In this document: positions 43,570 through 54,676 of the stretch, in pieces
Layout: every line of letters begins with the position of its first letter
How positions within the stretch are numbered: the stretch's first letter is position 1
Assembly (NCBI GenBank): GCA_963669155.1
Contig: OZ022590.1
Location: 3,199,899-3,263,898, forward strand
From: Arbacia lixula
Taxonomy: Eukaryota; Echinodermata; Echinoidea; Arbacioida; Arbaciidae
Direction of reading: 5' to 3'
DNA length: 64,000 nt
Notes under the pieces: model-generated
The model's database searches: none
Told to the model about the DNA's origin: nothing
The model's input: only the letters and a program-made list of their open reading frames with translations
Program-made: the position numbers and the translations under genes

Positions 43570-43972
43570 GTGTTTAGCCCAAACTAGTATTTTCATCTAG
43601 AAAAGGATCCAATAGACAGGTTTACTAATGTAGTCAAATTTATGGATGTTTCTTCCCTCTGGGCCTAGTAACGAGTTATTCCATTTATATGTACCTAACA
43701 ATGGTATTTCGGTACATGGAATCCACTTTGCATACATTAGTTGTTGCTATGTCGGGCAAACCTCGGACAAGCTCTCCAGTTGTCAGGGGCAACCCTTGTT
43801 AAACTGGTATGCATAAAATTTGCCTTTATTAGTAAACCAGTCTATTTTGTATTCTCTCATCATTAATTACATAACAAGCACTTTGTGACAAAGCTGCCAG
43901 CTCATCAGCGAGGGCTGCAATAATGCATTAATGTGTAGGCATATGCATGACCTATTGTAAGATAAAAACACA

Positions 43973-44705
43973 ACAACAAAGTAATCCCCCCCCCCTCCCC
44001 CTCCCCCCCCCCCCCTCCCCTTTAAGCAGAATGGCATAGTTTTCATCGAAGAGGTTCTGGACAAAATAATTTGGCAGGATTGTTCCTTAACTTATTCACT
44101 AACTTATGTGTGAAAATCACATTAATTCAATTAGTCATGCATGAGTGGGCAAATTTTAAAGACAAAAATGTCACTTTTCAAAAGTCACAAGGGTAATTGT
44201 TTTTTTTTAACGATACATTTTGGCATTGTGCAATTTTTAAAGCGTTTTAACTCAACCATGACACGAAAATGACTTCTTATGCTTACATACGAGGTCATGT
44301 TACATCTTTGCCAAAATATCCAGTTTGATTATTTCATCAAAATAAAGGGTTTTTAAAAGTTTCAAGCTTAAGAGGGATGAGTATTTGTTAAACGGTGCTC
44401 ATTCAACCAGAACAATGGGTTTAGTGTCGGGATAGGTATTAGTGCATCGAGAGATGGATGATAAACATTAAAAGGACATAAATTATGCACCAGAAATGGA
44501 ATTCATCAAAAATTCATATGACAAAATCCTTTATGACTTTTGAAAAGTGACATTTTTGCTTTTAAAATTTGCCCACTCATGCATGACTCATTGGATTGAT
44601 GTGATTTCTACACATGAGTTAGTCAATAAGTTAAGGCACAATCCTGCCAAATCATTTTGCCCAAAACCTCTTTGATAAAAAGTTATACCATTTTGCTTAC
44701 GGGGG
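43973..44705. mobile_element. Foldback MITE with ~180-bp terminal inverted repeats (copy 1)
   Basis: The left arm holds TTAGTCATGCATGAGTGGGC and CACTTTTCAAAAGTCAC. The right arm holds the complements GACTTTTGAAAAGTGACA and GCCCACTCATGCATGACTC. A C-tract near the left end is mirrored by GGGGG at the right, where the outermost AAACACAACAACAAAG motif is lost. No coding capacity. Its relative lies at 52,426-53,189 in the same orientation. Confidence 0.88.
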
Positions 44706-45113
44706 ACCACCTGCCCACAAGAGCATCACACGTCTTCACACAATACCATCTAACAACCTTTCATGTGGGAATAATCGTTTCCTTACGTCAGAAATGTGCT
44801 AGCTATGTGATGCTATTATAAACACTTGCAGGTAGTCATTGCAATGTTTAGTTTGTGCATAAATTATGTATATCATCCTGCTAATTTCTACCTTTGATGA
44901 TGTCACAGGGGGAATCTTGAGTTGGAGGATATTTTGGAGGCGGGGCTTATCAGTGCTGGTAAAAAATATAGAAAAATTATTTTAAATTATAGGACACATA
45001 TTTCCATTGAACAGTTAGTGATTTTGTTATATACATATTAAGCTGCATCAACAGAAGTCAACATACATTTTGATGACAGGGGCCCTTTAAACACCATTCA
45101 TCTTACCAGGATA

Positions 45114-45793
45114 TATTTGAGGACGGATATGAATAAATCTTCTTTCTTTGAACCCATGCTTGGCACCCCCGAAAAGTTATGTGCTCTCAGCATGTGCCTC
45201 TCAGGTGTTTTAACAATTACGAACATGATTGTGTAGCAACGGCTTCTCAGAGAGAAAACAAATGTAGAGTCTCATTTCGCTTGTCCAGTTCTGTCGGATG
45301 GCATCAATACTTTTATGAGCAAAACAGATATCAGCGAACAAAAATGACCAGGTTTTTCAAGTGAAATATCTGAGCTGCACGAAATTCTGTTAATGATTAT
45401 ACACAGCTGCAGATATAAATTTGATGACTGAATCCCACCATTCCGGAAAAACTCGGAAAGTAAGTAAGAAAATTATCTTTTATCTCCGTTTATTCATCAT
45501 TCCATAATCCTGTAGAAGAAACCCGAGTACAGGATCTTGAATGATGTTGTCGTTAACTTTCTTGAAAATTGCAAAATAATGTGATAAGAAGCACAGCTTC
45601 AAGAGACAAAATAGGGAATTAAAGATATTTCTTTTCAAGACGACAATAGCTAAATGTCGAGGCTGAGTATGAGACATCAAAACATCGTAGTGATTGTGGA
45701 ATTCTTTTGAAATTCATTTGCATGCTCCTGCAGATATTTAAACATGCAGATGTTTAAATATGTTATTCTTTTCCTTCCTTACACCTCCCTGGT
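45114..45793. mobile_element. TIR element, inverted copy A
   Basis: About 680 bp that is the diverged reverse complement of 47,143-47,868 along its whole length. Its ends (CCAGGATATATTTGAGGA and, inverted, CCAGGGAGGTGTAAGGAAGG) are decayed versions of the other copy's terminal repeats. No recognised protein. Confidence 0.8.
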
Positions 45794-45849
45794 CAATGTC
45801 GGACTAGCGAACCTGTCGCTCCAATAATGTTGTTTTTAAAACCAGAAAC

Positions 45850-46364
45850 CTGCGTAACAATCATGACAATGAACGTGGCAAGTCGTCATCGATCGGTACA
45901 CGATCCCAATGTTGCCTTGGACCTTGGACTTTAGACTGTAGATCGTCACTCCGCAATGTTGTATTATCAGATATGCTAAAATACATAGTCCCCGATGCAT
46001 GCATGCAGCTCTCGCATATGAATATTCATGTGAATTCTCATATTTCTACCGAAATTTGTTTTGGCGTCATTCAACCATAAGACACAGACGTTAAACGCGT
46101 CTATCATTGTCATCCAAATCACTGGTGAGTGCTGTAGATTTAGGTCGCTAGACGCACGCAGTATAAGCTGCATTGTTGAATGGATATTTATAACGCTAGG
46201 TCTACTGTGATAGGTAACGCGGAAGCAACTCGCAACGCTCATAGACTTTGAACTTCATGTTAGATATCATCAGATGTCTTCGAGCGGAGCGACTGAAAGT
46301 CTACACCTGTCTCATTTAGCTAGCAAGGAGTTGATACTTTGATAACTCGTGTGGTACAGGCAGC
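45850..46364 (+). promoter_or_regulatory. Candidate promoter/5' UTR of TMEM254-like gene 1
   Basis: Moderately CpG-bearing unique sequence between the repeat element and the ATG at 46,365. No clear TATA box or defined element; inferred only from position. Confidence 0.3.
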
Positions 46365-46466
46365 ATGGTGCTCTTCAAAATGTCGCAAAAGAGTGCGCCG
46401 GATTTCTTCAAACTTCCGAACTACTTGGTCATGTTTGTGATATTCTTCGGGATGATTCTAACAGGG
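46365..46466 (+). CDS. TMEM254-like gene 1, exon 1
   Basis: 34 codons, MVLFKMSQKSAPDFFKLPNY onward into the first hydrophobic segment. Donor GGG|GTGAGC, phase 0. The peptide PDFFKLPNYLVMF parallels PNFFRLPSILAIF in gene 2. Confidence 0.8.
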
Positions 46467-49400
46467 GTGAGCGTTGATAAAATGTACAAGCGTATTAATG
46501 TTGTAACCCATTTAACTCTCTCATTAACATTGACATGAACATATGAGGCAATTAAATGGGGTTTGAGGCCTGATAATGTAAGTGTTAAGCACTCCCGTAA
46601 GGTTGATAATAAATTACATTTGATACAGTCATAACACATCAAGATTGTGACATAGTACGAAAGTTGATTGTGACGAAGACTTTAAATCATGTCTGGAAAA
46701 TGTATGGCTTGGCAGTTTGTCGGGCTCAGCTTGATAACCCTGTGTACAGTATTAATATGGTTGAGTTGCTTATACATGTATAGTGATATTCTCACTGCGA
46801 GGGTCTACAGACACTAATGTCACAGTCGATTAAAAATCAAGGTTTCAGTTACTATACTGTATATGCCAGGGTATTTGATGTTACGTTTACGTACCGGCAT
46901 ACTTGTTATGTTAACGCATCTTTCTATTATACTTCTGCAAAAGGCCTGTAAAGGCAACTCCGGTCCAAAAATATGTATTACCCCCCCCCCCCCCCCCGAC
47001 ACATATGAGGCCGCAACACGGCCTCAGCTTCTCCATAAAATAACGATCTTCACTTTCTTATTAGTAGTCCGATTTTCCTATATGTGCTCTCTGATATTTC
47101 TGCTTTTAGTGAAAGCAACCGGAGCGGCCTTTTAAAGAATAACCCGGAACAGGATGTGTTAGGAAGGAGGGACAACTCGAGTATAATATATTCAAACATC
47201 TGTATGGATACTAAAGCGTGCTAATGAATGTCAAAAGCATTCCACAATCACTACAGTGCTTTGATGTCCCATGCGCGCCACCGACATTTAGCTGCTGTCA
47301 ACTTGGGAAGCAATATCTTTAATTCACTGTTCCGTCTCTGGAAGCTATGTTTCTTATCATATTTTTGTACAATTTTCAAGAAAGTTACGGGCAACACCAC
47401 TAAAGATCCTGTACTCGGGTTTTTTTTTTCTAGATGATTGTTGAATGATGCACAAACGGAGATATAAGGTAATGTTCTTACTTACACAATTAACAAATTT
47501 CTTCACTTTCCGCAGATTTCCGCAAATGTGGGATTCAATCATTATCAAAATTATATCTTAAGCTGTCTGTTTTCATTAACAGAGTTTGCGTGCATTTGCG
47601 TGCAACTGAGATATTTTAGTAGAAAAAAATATTTATTTTTGTTCGCTGATATCTCTTTTCCTCACAAAAGTATTGATGCAATCCAGCAGAACTGGACAAG
47701 CGAAATAAGACTCTACATTTCTTTTGTTTTATCTGAGAAACCGTTGCTACGCAATCCTGTTTGTTGTTATTAAAACACCTGAAAAGCACATGCTTTTTCG
47801 GCGGTGCCACGCATAGGTTCAAAGAAAGATAGTTGTTTCATATCCTTCCATAACACATCCCTGCCCGGAATTAATGCCTGTAACCTCGATTTTCTTATGT
47901 TTGCCCTATAGATGTGTGTATACTGCCCGTACTACATTCCTGTGCACTACCTGAGCATCTTCGGAGACATGGCTCGCTATATGTCGTACCATAGACCGAC
48001 ATGCACCGCGATCATGTGAGTAGCATCTCTCAGCATAAATGAGTATTGCGTACCAACCACGCATTCAAAGATTGGAGGAATTATTCCTATATTTTTGCTC
48101 TTCTCACCTCATGATACGCCCCTCGCAATTTCCCACGAAATACTGTACAAATAAACATCATATCCAATCATATTCTGATGCTTTCAATATTTTCATAAAC
48201 TTTCATATTTCCCGCTTTGACATGTTATTATTTATTTATCTATTTTTTTTTATTTATTCTGTTTTATTTAAACACGGTAGCCCTTTCAGTTAAAAAAAAA
48301 ACTGCTCTACCAAGGGGCCCTGTACAATAAAAATGACATTACATATAAATAAATCAAATACAATAACAAGTAATCATAATACATAGAAACAAGATAAATA
48401 CATTAACAAATAGTCATGGTACATATAAACAAGATAAATGAAATAATAAGATAGTAAAATCAAACCGTATGAAAGAGGAGCAAAATCAATATCTCATATC
48501 GATTATGTCTGTAGTATAACAGAATTCTGTAATTGTAGTATATCTTATATAAGAATATGTTGCATTAAGAGTAATCAAAAGACAAAAGTTTGCACTGTTT
48601 TTTTTTTTTTTTTTAGTAAAAGAGGGAAGTCATCGCGCGTATGTGTGGCGACATATCAATTCGAACCCACATAATGAAGGGATTTCTTGTAGTGTCTTGT
48701 GTGTGGTCTGTTAATTTTGAGAGGGCAAGAAAAAAGCATATCTCGTTTGAAAGTTAATTTCACGCATTTTTTATTTTCAGTTCTATCCAAAGCAATTCAA
48801 GATCATCATTTTCAAGGTCTGATCTACGTATGTATGAAAGCGATGTTTTAATATAAGAACAAACTCCTCCACCTTGAGAATTCCTGTCTTTTATTTCTAG
48901 TTCGTATCCGTCAACAGATAAATTACTACACCCTTCGTCATCTAACCATGATTCAGATATTGTAAATACATCAAATGGGTTCAACTGAAGATAATGCAAA
49001 ATATGATCTATTTTACCACGTAAACTCCTTACATTCAGATGAGAAATATTTAGACCATTATTCTGATTAAAAAAGATTTCTTTAACAAAAGGCCGCTGAG
49101 GCAGTATCAGATCATTTCCCAGTTCGGAATCATTTACTCCTACTGTATCCTCTATGTAATTGGGCAGATGTTTCATAAGACATTTTGGACACTCCCAATT
49201 CTCAAAATGTTCATAAATATCATACATGTCTAGCAGGAATTCTGGAGCAAGATATATGAACCCATTTTTTACATGTTTTACAAAGCAGAGCCTTCTCATT
49301 ATTTTAGACGTTCTTGTTACATAAAACACATGGGAATTGTACCATTTTCACAAAACAAAAGAGAGAGAATACCTTAACAGATAGTACTACTTAGAATGTA

Positions 49401-52400
49401 AACAAAACAAGAACAAAGAAACATTTTTTTTTAATGCAAACAATCATATGATATTATCAAAAACACACTGATATGAACCGAGGGTCTTGTAGAGTGAAGA
49501 AAAAAAAACAGCCATAACATAGATTAATAAGAAATACTCCTATAACTAACTCATGGTGGAGACATAAAATCTGGAAGAAAAATAAGTGATGTAGACAAGT
49601 ACAGACTGAAAAAAATTGTTTTGAACTGCCCAATACCATTTAAGATGGAGTTCATTCCAAAGAGTAACTCAAGCTAAAAGATTGAAGTTATAATGACACA
49701 ATGAAAATCTGTGCTTGTAAACGAAGTTTACAACATGAGTACTTTACAATGTGAGTACAATGGTTTACAATGCGTCATGCTGACAATGGTCTCTCCTGGC
49801 AACGGCTATCAGCAGACACTAAGGAATGAAATATAAGTAGGCCTACCAATCGATGGCATCTGATGGCGTCTTATATTGACAATGATCTTCGTTGTTATCC
49901 GCTGTCAGCATATACCATCAAATTCAAAGTGAGTACTAAGTGATGGCATCTGATGACAATGATCTCCGTTGGTAACCGCTGTCAGCATAGGCCATCAAAT
50001 TCAAAGTGAGTACTCAAGTGATGGCATCTGATGACAATGATCTCCGTTGGTAACCGCTGTCAGCGTATAAAATAGAAGATGAGACCATGTAGACGAACAA
50101 TTGATGTGAGAAAACGAGACGAGATAACAAAAGGGACGAGGTAAATTGACGTCCACGAACTATCGTGAAGAATCTGGAATAAAAGCGATTAATCCGATGA
50201 CTGAAGCTTGACTACGTGGGCCTTTTTTCGTTAGCGTGAATCGATGACCTCCGTTTGTCAACACACGAATCCGGCCATCTTATGTCCATATACCTTTGCA
50301 TTTATTCTTTTAACTTTGTCTTGATTTCCCAGAAAAGCTCCGATCTTGACCTGGTCAGGATCTCCTGTATGTAGATAGGGTCGCCTTGTAGATCTCGTAA
50401 AGTTTCCTGGCTTGGTAGACTCGGTTTCTGACGTCATAGCTTGTGAAGCGGACAATGATCCCTCATGTCTTGTCCTTTTTGGCGCCCAGACGGTGCATTA
50501 TGTCGAGGTCGCCATTTTGGAGCTTTTTATGTCCAATTTATGTTCACACACTTCCTTTACAGTTTCGTTCGTATTTTCGTCCTCAGTTTCCTTCACACCA
50601 TGCAGCACAAGACAGCTTCTTCTAGAATATTGTTCAGCTTCGTTCTGCTGTTCTTTCATTTTCTCCATTTCACTTTCCAGACTTCTTATCTTTTCATCTT
50701 TTGTGGCCATTTCAAAATCAAAGTTTTCCCGTAGGTTGTTACCAACTTTCTTCGTTATAACTGTAATACGTTCTTCCATGAGAGTGGATTTGATTTTACT
50801 TACAAGAGCAACAAGGAGTTTACTGTTGGCTTCAAGAGCTTTATGAACTTCCTCTCGTATGTCCCTTGCGAGATCATCGGTAGCGTTCCGTCTGCCCTTC
50901 GTCATGGTGTAAAGTCACGGTTAGCGTAACACTGAAAAACGTGAACCACTGAAAATGTCGAAGTTCCACAGAAAGTCACCAGCGAGGACAATATAAATAT
51001 GACGGGAAATATAAAGTAATTAAATAGCCACAAATTAGAATGCAGAACCAATGAGTAGAGCGGGTGTCTTGGCCGATTTTTCAACACAAAAAGTGGCGCG
51101 AGACGGAGCGAAAATCAACGTTTGTGGTGGCGTCCAGTTCAATATCTATGTAATTGGTTCAGCCTTAGTTTGTTTTTAATTTGTCATACTTGTTGTCAAG
51201 ATCTTAAAGTTATTGTTCCGACAAAGAAGGTAGTCAGCAATGCAAGTGATTAAATTTGTATGACACCTGATTTCATGCCCAAACCCAGAACCACGCCACT
51301 TCATTGTCCCCGGGAAATGCACCAGTTAATGGTGTAAACACGTATGAAAGATCTTTCCGATACACATGTTGATATGTAATGTAAATAAACGGGGGATCGT
51401 TTACAAAAAGGTAACCCAACGTGTATTAGATTAGACACGAATAACCGTTTTATTATGGGCATCTTTAAAATCGACATTAAGGTTTGTTTGTTTTTATATA
51501 CCCGCATCTAAGTAAGGGCGTTCATATGAACTAGGTGCAATCTTAGCGGAGCCAATGGCATAAAAGACACTGATTTTTCGGTCTAATATTTGATATGCTA
51601 CTACTACATCACGAATTCGAACCTCATCCGTACTTTTAGATTGATGTTGATGTTTGAAACAAAATAATACAGATGATCTGCCTTATCATATTCGAGGAAA
51701 ATTGAAAATATTGGAACAAAAGCAGACAATATAATTAAAAAACGAATCATAGCTTATATGTGATTTGTCTGATTTGATAGACGATTCTGCCAATAATCTT
51801 CAATAAGTTTCTGCATCAAAATTAAACCAACTTCTCCTTAAAATTAAGTGTCCCTTTTGATTTCGCCCGCAGTTGGTATGCGGCTGTGACTAGCAACGTC
51901 TTTGGAGCGGTGTACGCCTACCAGCTATCTAGGTAAGCCTGGAATTTATCTTCTTAAGGTCCTAACACTTATTTCACACGTAAAATCACTCCGGTAGATG
52001 TATGCAATATTCATATAAATGTGTACTGCTATGTCATTATCATCAGCAGCACAATCAACACGAAAACTATTATCACCACCACCACCACTATTATCACCAT
52101 CATCATCATCATCACTACCACTATCATTATCACCACCACTATCATCATCACCACTATATTCACTATCATCATCACCACCACCACTATCATCACCACTATC
52201 ATCACCACTATCATCACCACCAGCACTATCCACCACTACCACCATGACGACCAATTTCATAATCACCACCACCAACACCACCACCACCGCTATCACCATC
52301 ATCAACACCATCATTATACCTCGAATACAATATTTCTTATATAAACAATCATTAAAAGTTAAATATTAACCATTTTGCATTATCTCTTCATGACATCTTG

Positions 52401-53565
52401 AAAAAGCTATGTGTACTTTCGTAATAAATAAACACAACAAAAAAGCAAGCCCCGCCCTTTTTTTTCTCAACTGCATAACTTTTTAACCAGGAGGTTATGG
52501 GCACAATAATTTGGCAGGGGTGTTGTTGCACTTATTGGCTAAATTTCATGTAAAAATTATAGTGATCGGTCCAGTCATGCATGAGTGAGCAAACGTCAAA
52601 AGCAACTTTTAAAAAGTCACAAGGGTGATTGTGTATACTATTTTAACAGTACATTTTGGCATTTCTTGCATGTCTTGTGCGATTTTTAAAGTGCATTCAC
52701 CCAACCATAATACGAAAATGACTTCTTATGTTCATGTAACAGGTCATGTTACATCTTTGTCAAAATGTCCAGAGTTTTACTTTTTCACAAAAATAAAGGG
52801 TTTTTAAAAGTTCCAAACTCAAGAGGGATGAGCAATTTTAAAACGTTGCTCACTCAACCAGAACAATAGGTTAAGTGTTGGAATAGGTGTTAGTGTGTCG
52901 AGAGATGGATGATAAACATTGAAAGGACATGAATTATGCACCAGAAATAGAATTCATTAAAAAATTATGACAGAATCCAAGAATTACCCTTGTGACTTTT
53001 GAAAAGTAACAATTAATGGGTGCTCACTCATGCTTGACTGAGAGGATTAATGTGATTTTCACACTGAAGTTAGTCAATAGGTGGAGAAACAATCGTGTCA
53101 AGTTATGTTGCTCAAAACTTCTCCAATAAAAAGTTATGCTATTTTGCTTAGGGGAGGGGGGGGGGCTTACTTTTTTGTTGTGTTTATTTTAGTAAGTGGT
53201 TAACAGCAAAGCTGGAACCGCAAAAGGGAATTTTCTTTGAAAGCTGTGATTGTAATGTGCTTATTATCCTTATTGTCCGTATTTTCAGGCGGAAGAACAT
53301 TAGGACTCGTGCACGCATCAAGTGGGCCATCTCAACTCTGTGTTTCGGATTCGGATCCCTCGCCATCCTCCTCAAATATAACCCCGTGTCATTGTCTCTC
53401 GTCGACGACCTCCTAGGGGAGATGGACAAAGACCAGGGATTCGTCAACGCTGGCGCGAAGAATTCCACCGACACCGAGAATTTCACCGACACCGAGAAGT
53501 CCGCCGATGCCGAGCAGAGCCAGGAATTTGTCGAAAAACCGGATGATTTCATGTCAAAAGCCTGA
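46365..53565 (+). CDS. TMEM254-like membrane protein, 4 exons, complete
   Basis: Exons 46,365-46,466, 47,912-48,015, 51,873-51,932 and 53,289-53,565 join in frame to 180 residues. Three hydrophobic segments are visible: about 20-38 (YLVMFVIFFGMILTG and on), 69-87 (IWYAAVTSNVFGAVYAYQL) and 101-118 (WAISTLCFGFGSLAILLK). The layout, the KW...FGFGSLAILLKY segment and the split exons match vertebrate TMEM254 (about 123 residues), a small membrane protein of unknown function. The family motif IPY-LGPLG is degraded here to IPVHYLSIFG. An acidic Thr/Asp/Glu tail of about 60 residues is added. In-frame ATGs at 46,365 and 46,380 are both usable starts. Tandem paralogue of the gene at 59,193. Confidence 0.8.
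46981..46997. repeat. C homopolymer in intron 1
   Basis: Seventeen consecutive C between exon 1 and the TIR element. Confidence 0.9.
47143..47868. mobile_element. 726-bp TIR element, copy B
   Basis: Left end CCCGGAACAGGATGTGTTAG is matched by the inverted right end CCGGGCAGGGATGTGTTATG, both followed by GAAGGA, giving about 26-bp imperfect TIRs. Flanks AATAA and AATTAA hint at an AT-rich target duplication. No transposase is seen; it is likely non-autonomous. It occupies most of intron 1. Confidence 0.8.
47912..48015 (+). CDS. TMEM254-like gene 1, exon 2 (104 nt)
   Basis: Codes MCVYCPYYIPVHYLSIFGDM then ARYMSYHRPTCTAI. Acceptor CCCTATAG, donor AT|GTGAGT, phase 0 to phase 2. Same length and phases as exon 2 of the paralogue. 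Confidence 0.85.
48760..49329 (-). pseudogene. LINE ORF2 fragment: APE endonuclease N-terminal half
   Basis: 189-codon open frame with the endonuclease signatures NVRSL, ESWL and GGGV, preceded by a Cys-containing upstream domain (WECPKCLMKHLPN). Lacks the second half of the nuclease and all of the reverse transcriptase, so it cannot be active alone. Confidence 0.82.
49878..50070. repeat. ~77-bp tandem repeats, three copies
   Basis: GACAATGATCT(C/T)CGTTG recurs at 49,878, 49,954 and 50,032, with GCTGTCAGCAT and CATCAAATTCAAAGTGAGTA in each unit. The repeats lie between the ORF1 and ORF2 remnants of the LINE. Confidence 0.92.
50498..50905 (-). pseudogene. LINE ORF1 fragment
   Basis: 135 codons: basic start MTKGRRNATDD, a heptad-like coiled coil, then YSRRSCLVLHGVKETEDENT, as at the start of ORF1 RNA-recognition domains. 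The frame breaks inside that domain. Confidence 0.8.
51873..51932 (+). CDS. TMEM254-like gene 1, exon 3 (60 nt)
   Basis: Codes WYAAVTSNVFGAVYAYQLS between split Ile and Arg codons; second hydrophobic segment. Acceptor CCCGCAG, donor AG|GTAAGC. Confidence 0.83.
52060..52310. repeat. (CAC/CAT)n trinucleotide array in intron 3
   Basis: About 250 bp of ACC/ATC/ATT triplets. Several overlapping frames (poly-His, poly-Thr, poly-Ser, poly-Val) are artefacts of it. Confidence 0.93.
52426..53189. mobile_element. Foldback MITE, copy 2 (complete ends)
   Basis: The outer end AATAAACACAACAAAAAAGC is mirrored by GCTTACTTTTTTGTTGTGTT, followed inward by C-rich and G-rich tracts and long inverted arms shared with 43,973-44,705 (AATAATTTGGCAGG, CATGCATGAGTG, AAAAAGTCACAAGGGT). 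The centre also matches copy 1 (GAAAATGACTTCTTATG). Lies about 100 bases before the exon 4 acceptor. Confidence 0.9.
53289..53565 (+). CDS. TMEM254-like gene 1, exon 4 and stop
   Basis: Codes RKNIRTRARIKWAISTLCFG then FGSLAILLKYNP (third hydrophobic segment) and a 60-residue acidic tail with repeated NSTDTEN/FTDTEK units. TGA at 53,563-53,565. Confidence 0.85.
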
Positions 53566-53599
53566 TTTGTAGTCTACGACTTTTAGAGACTACTAATCT

Positions 53600-53942
53600 A
53601 CGTTCACACGAAGGTATTTTGTTGCTGCACCTCGCTGCTTGCAGTTTGCCACTGAGTGCTTTCCCGCTGCAGAATAGCGAGAAATACGGTGCTGCGTGTA
53701 TGGCAAAATTTTCCCATGTGGACATACCCTTAACCTACATTTGCATGGAAACGGCTGACCGCCGCCGCTGACGGCATAGAGTTTGACGCTGATGTTATCC
53801 CGCTCCGACGGTAAGAAATCCATATAATGTATATATTCATAAATGCTAAGGCGGCGCAGCGGTTGGCTTAAGGGATGAAACGGTGTCGTCGCGGCAAGCA
53901 GCTAGCGGCAGCGACATATCGCATCCGTGTGAAGGTAACCGG
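53600..53942. repeat. Probable MITE in the 3' UTR/flank of gene 1
   Basis: CGTTCACACGAAGGTATTTT at the left is mirrored imperfectly by CGCATCCGTGTGAAGGTAAC at the right, with paired TGCTGC and CTGCTTGC blocks inside. CpG-rich relative to its surroundings. Confidence 0.6.
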
Positions 53943-54004
53943 GGCAAAGGCCGCCGGCAAAGGATAGGCCAATACTCGCCGCTGAGCACTAGCTGAAAGA
54001 TGCA

Positions 54005-54010
54005 AATAAA
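54005..54010 (+). terminator. Candidate poly(A) signal, TMEM254-like gene 1
   Basis: AATAAA 440 bases after the stop codon and just beyond the probable MITE; the first hexamer downstream. Confidence 0.35.
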
Positions 54011-54107
54011 GTAAGAAACGGCGTTCGGTCTCAATCTAAATGCGAAGCAGCGAAATCTGAATGCGCGAAACAATGGGTTCTGTTCGTGCAAGCACGATAT
54101 ACAGTTA

Positions 54108-54676
54108 CTACTTGCCTAGTTCCCACTATCACGGTACGTGCCACGATTTCAATCGTGGCGCAAATCGTGGAGCAATCGTGGTGTTCCTATCAGATTTTAT
54201 CAGATCTTGAGGGCAGTCGTTGCAATCGTGTTGATCGTCGAAAATATTGTAAGGTTAAACAAAATAATGTTACACGACCACTTCGATTAATTGTCAATCG
54301 TGACCATCGCATCAGTACGAAACAGAGCGCGACAGATCGTATTTCATCGTGCTCCTCAATCGTGATGATTGGATTCAGCCTAGGAAAATATCAACACAAC
54401 ACTCGGTTGGGATGCGCTGCCACCTATTTATAACGATTATGTTATCCTATTTCGGGTACCATTGCTCACGGGTTGATCTTGGTGAATCTTAGCGAGTAGA
54501 AACGAGTAGTCACGTCACGCTATTTCATGGACGCTCACGATCTGTTATACGCACATGTATCTTGTACCGCTCATTCATCGGTAGACATGAAGTAATCTAG
54601 TAATCCAGTAATCATTATCGTAACGGAAATCGATAGGGAATCGTGATTTACGGGTATCATGTGTATAGTGCCTTAA
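54108..54676. repeat. ATCGTG-rich probable MITE
   Basis: The left end CCCACTATCACGGTACGTGC resembles the inverted right end CACTATACACATGATACCC, both leading into CACGATT. The core is full of ATCGTG/CACGAT words. A related start (CACACGACACGATTTAGC) appears at 63,856. Confidence 0.55.

Larger units (their letters stand above)
48760..50930 (-). mobile_element. Decayed non-LTR retrotransposon in gene 1 intron 2
   Basis: On the minus strand, 50,905-50,498 reads as an ORF1-type protein: coiled coil KIRSLESEMEKMKEQQNEAE then QYSRRSCLVLHGVKETEDEN, typical of LINE ORF1/RRM proteins. It continues frameshifted near 50,440-50,270 (YIQEILTRSRSELFWEIKTK). At 49,329-48,760 is the N-terminal half of an APE endonuclease, with LNVRSLRGKIDHI, TISESWLDDEG and GGGVCSYIK. 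The frame stops before the GDFN and SDH motifs and no reverse transcriptase follows, so the element is broken. CR1/L2-like clade is the best guess. Confidence 0.8.

Noticed and set aside
45179..47822. Similar peptides encoded near 45.2-45.7 kb and 47.2-47.8 kb on opposite strands
   Set aside because: The likeness follows from the inverted DNA repeat; similarity extends through stops and both strands, so it is not evidence of a protein.
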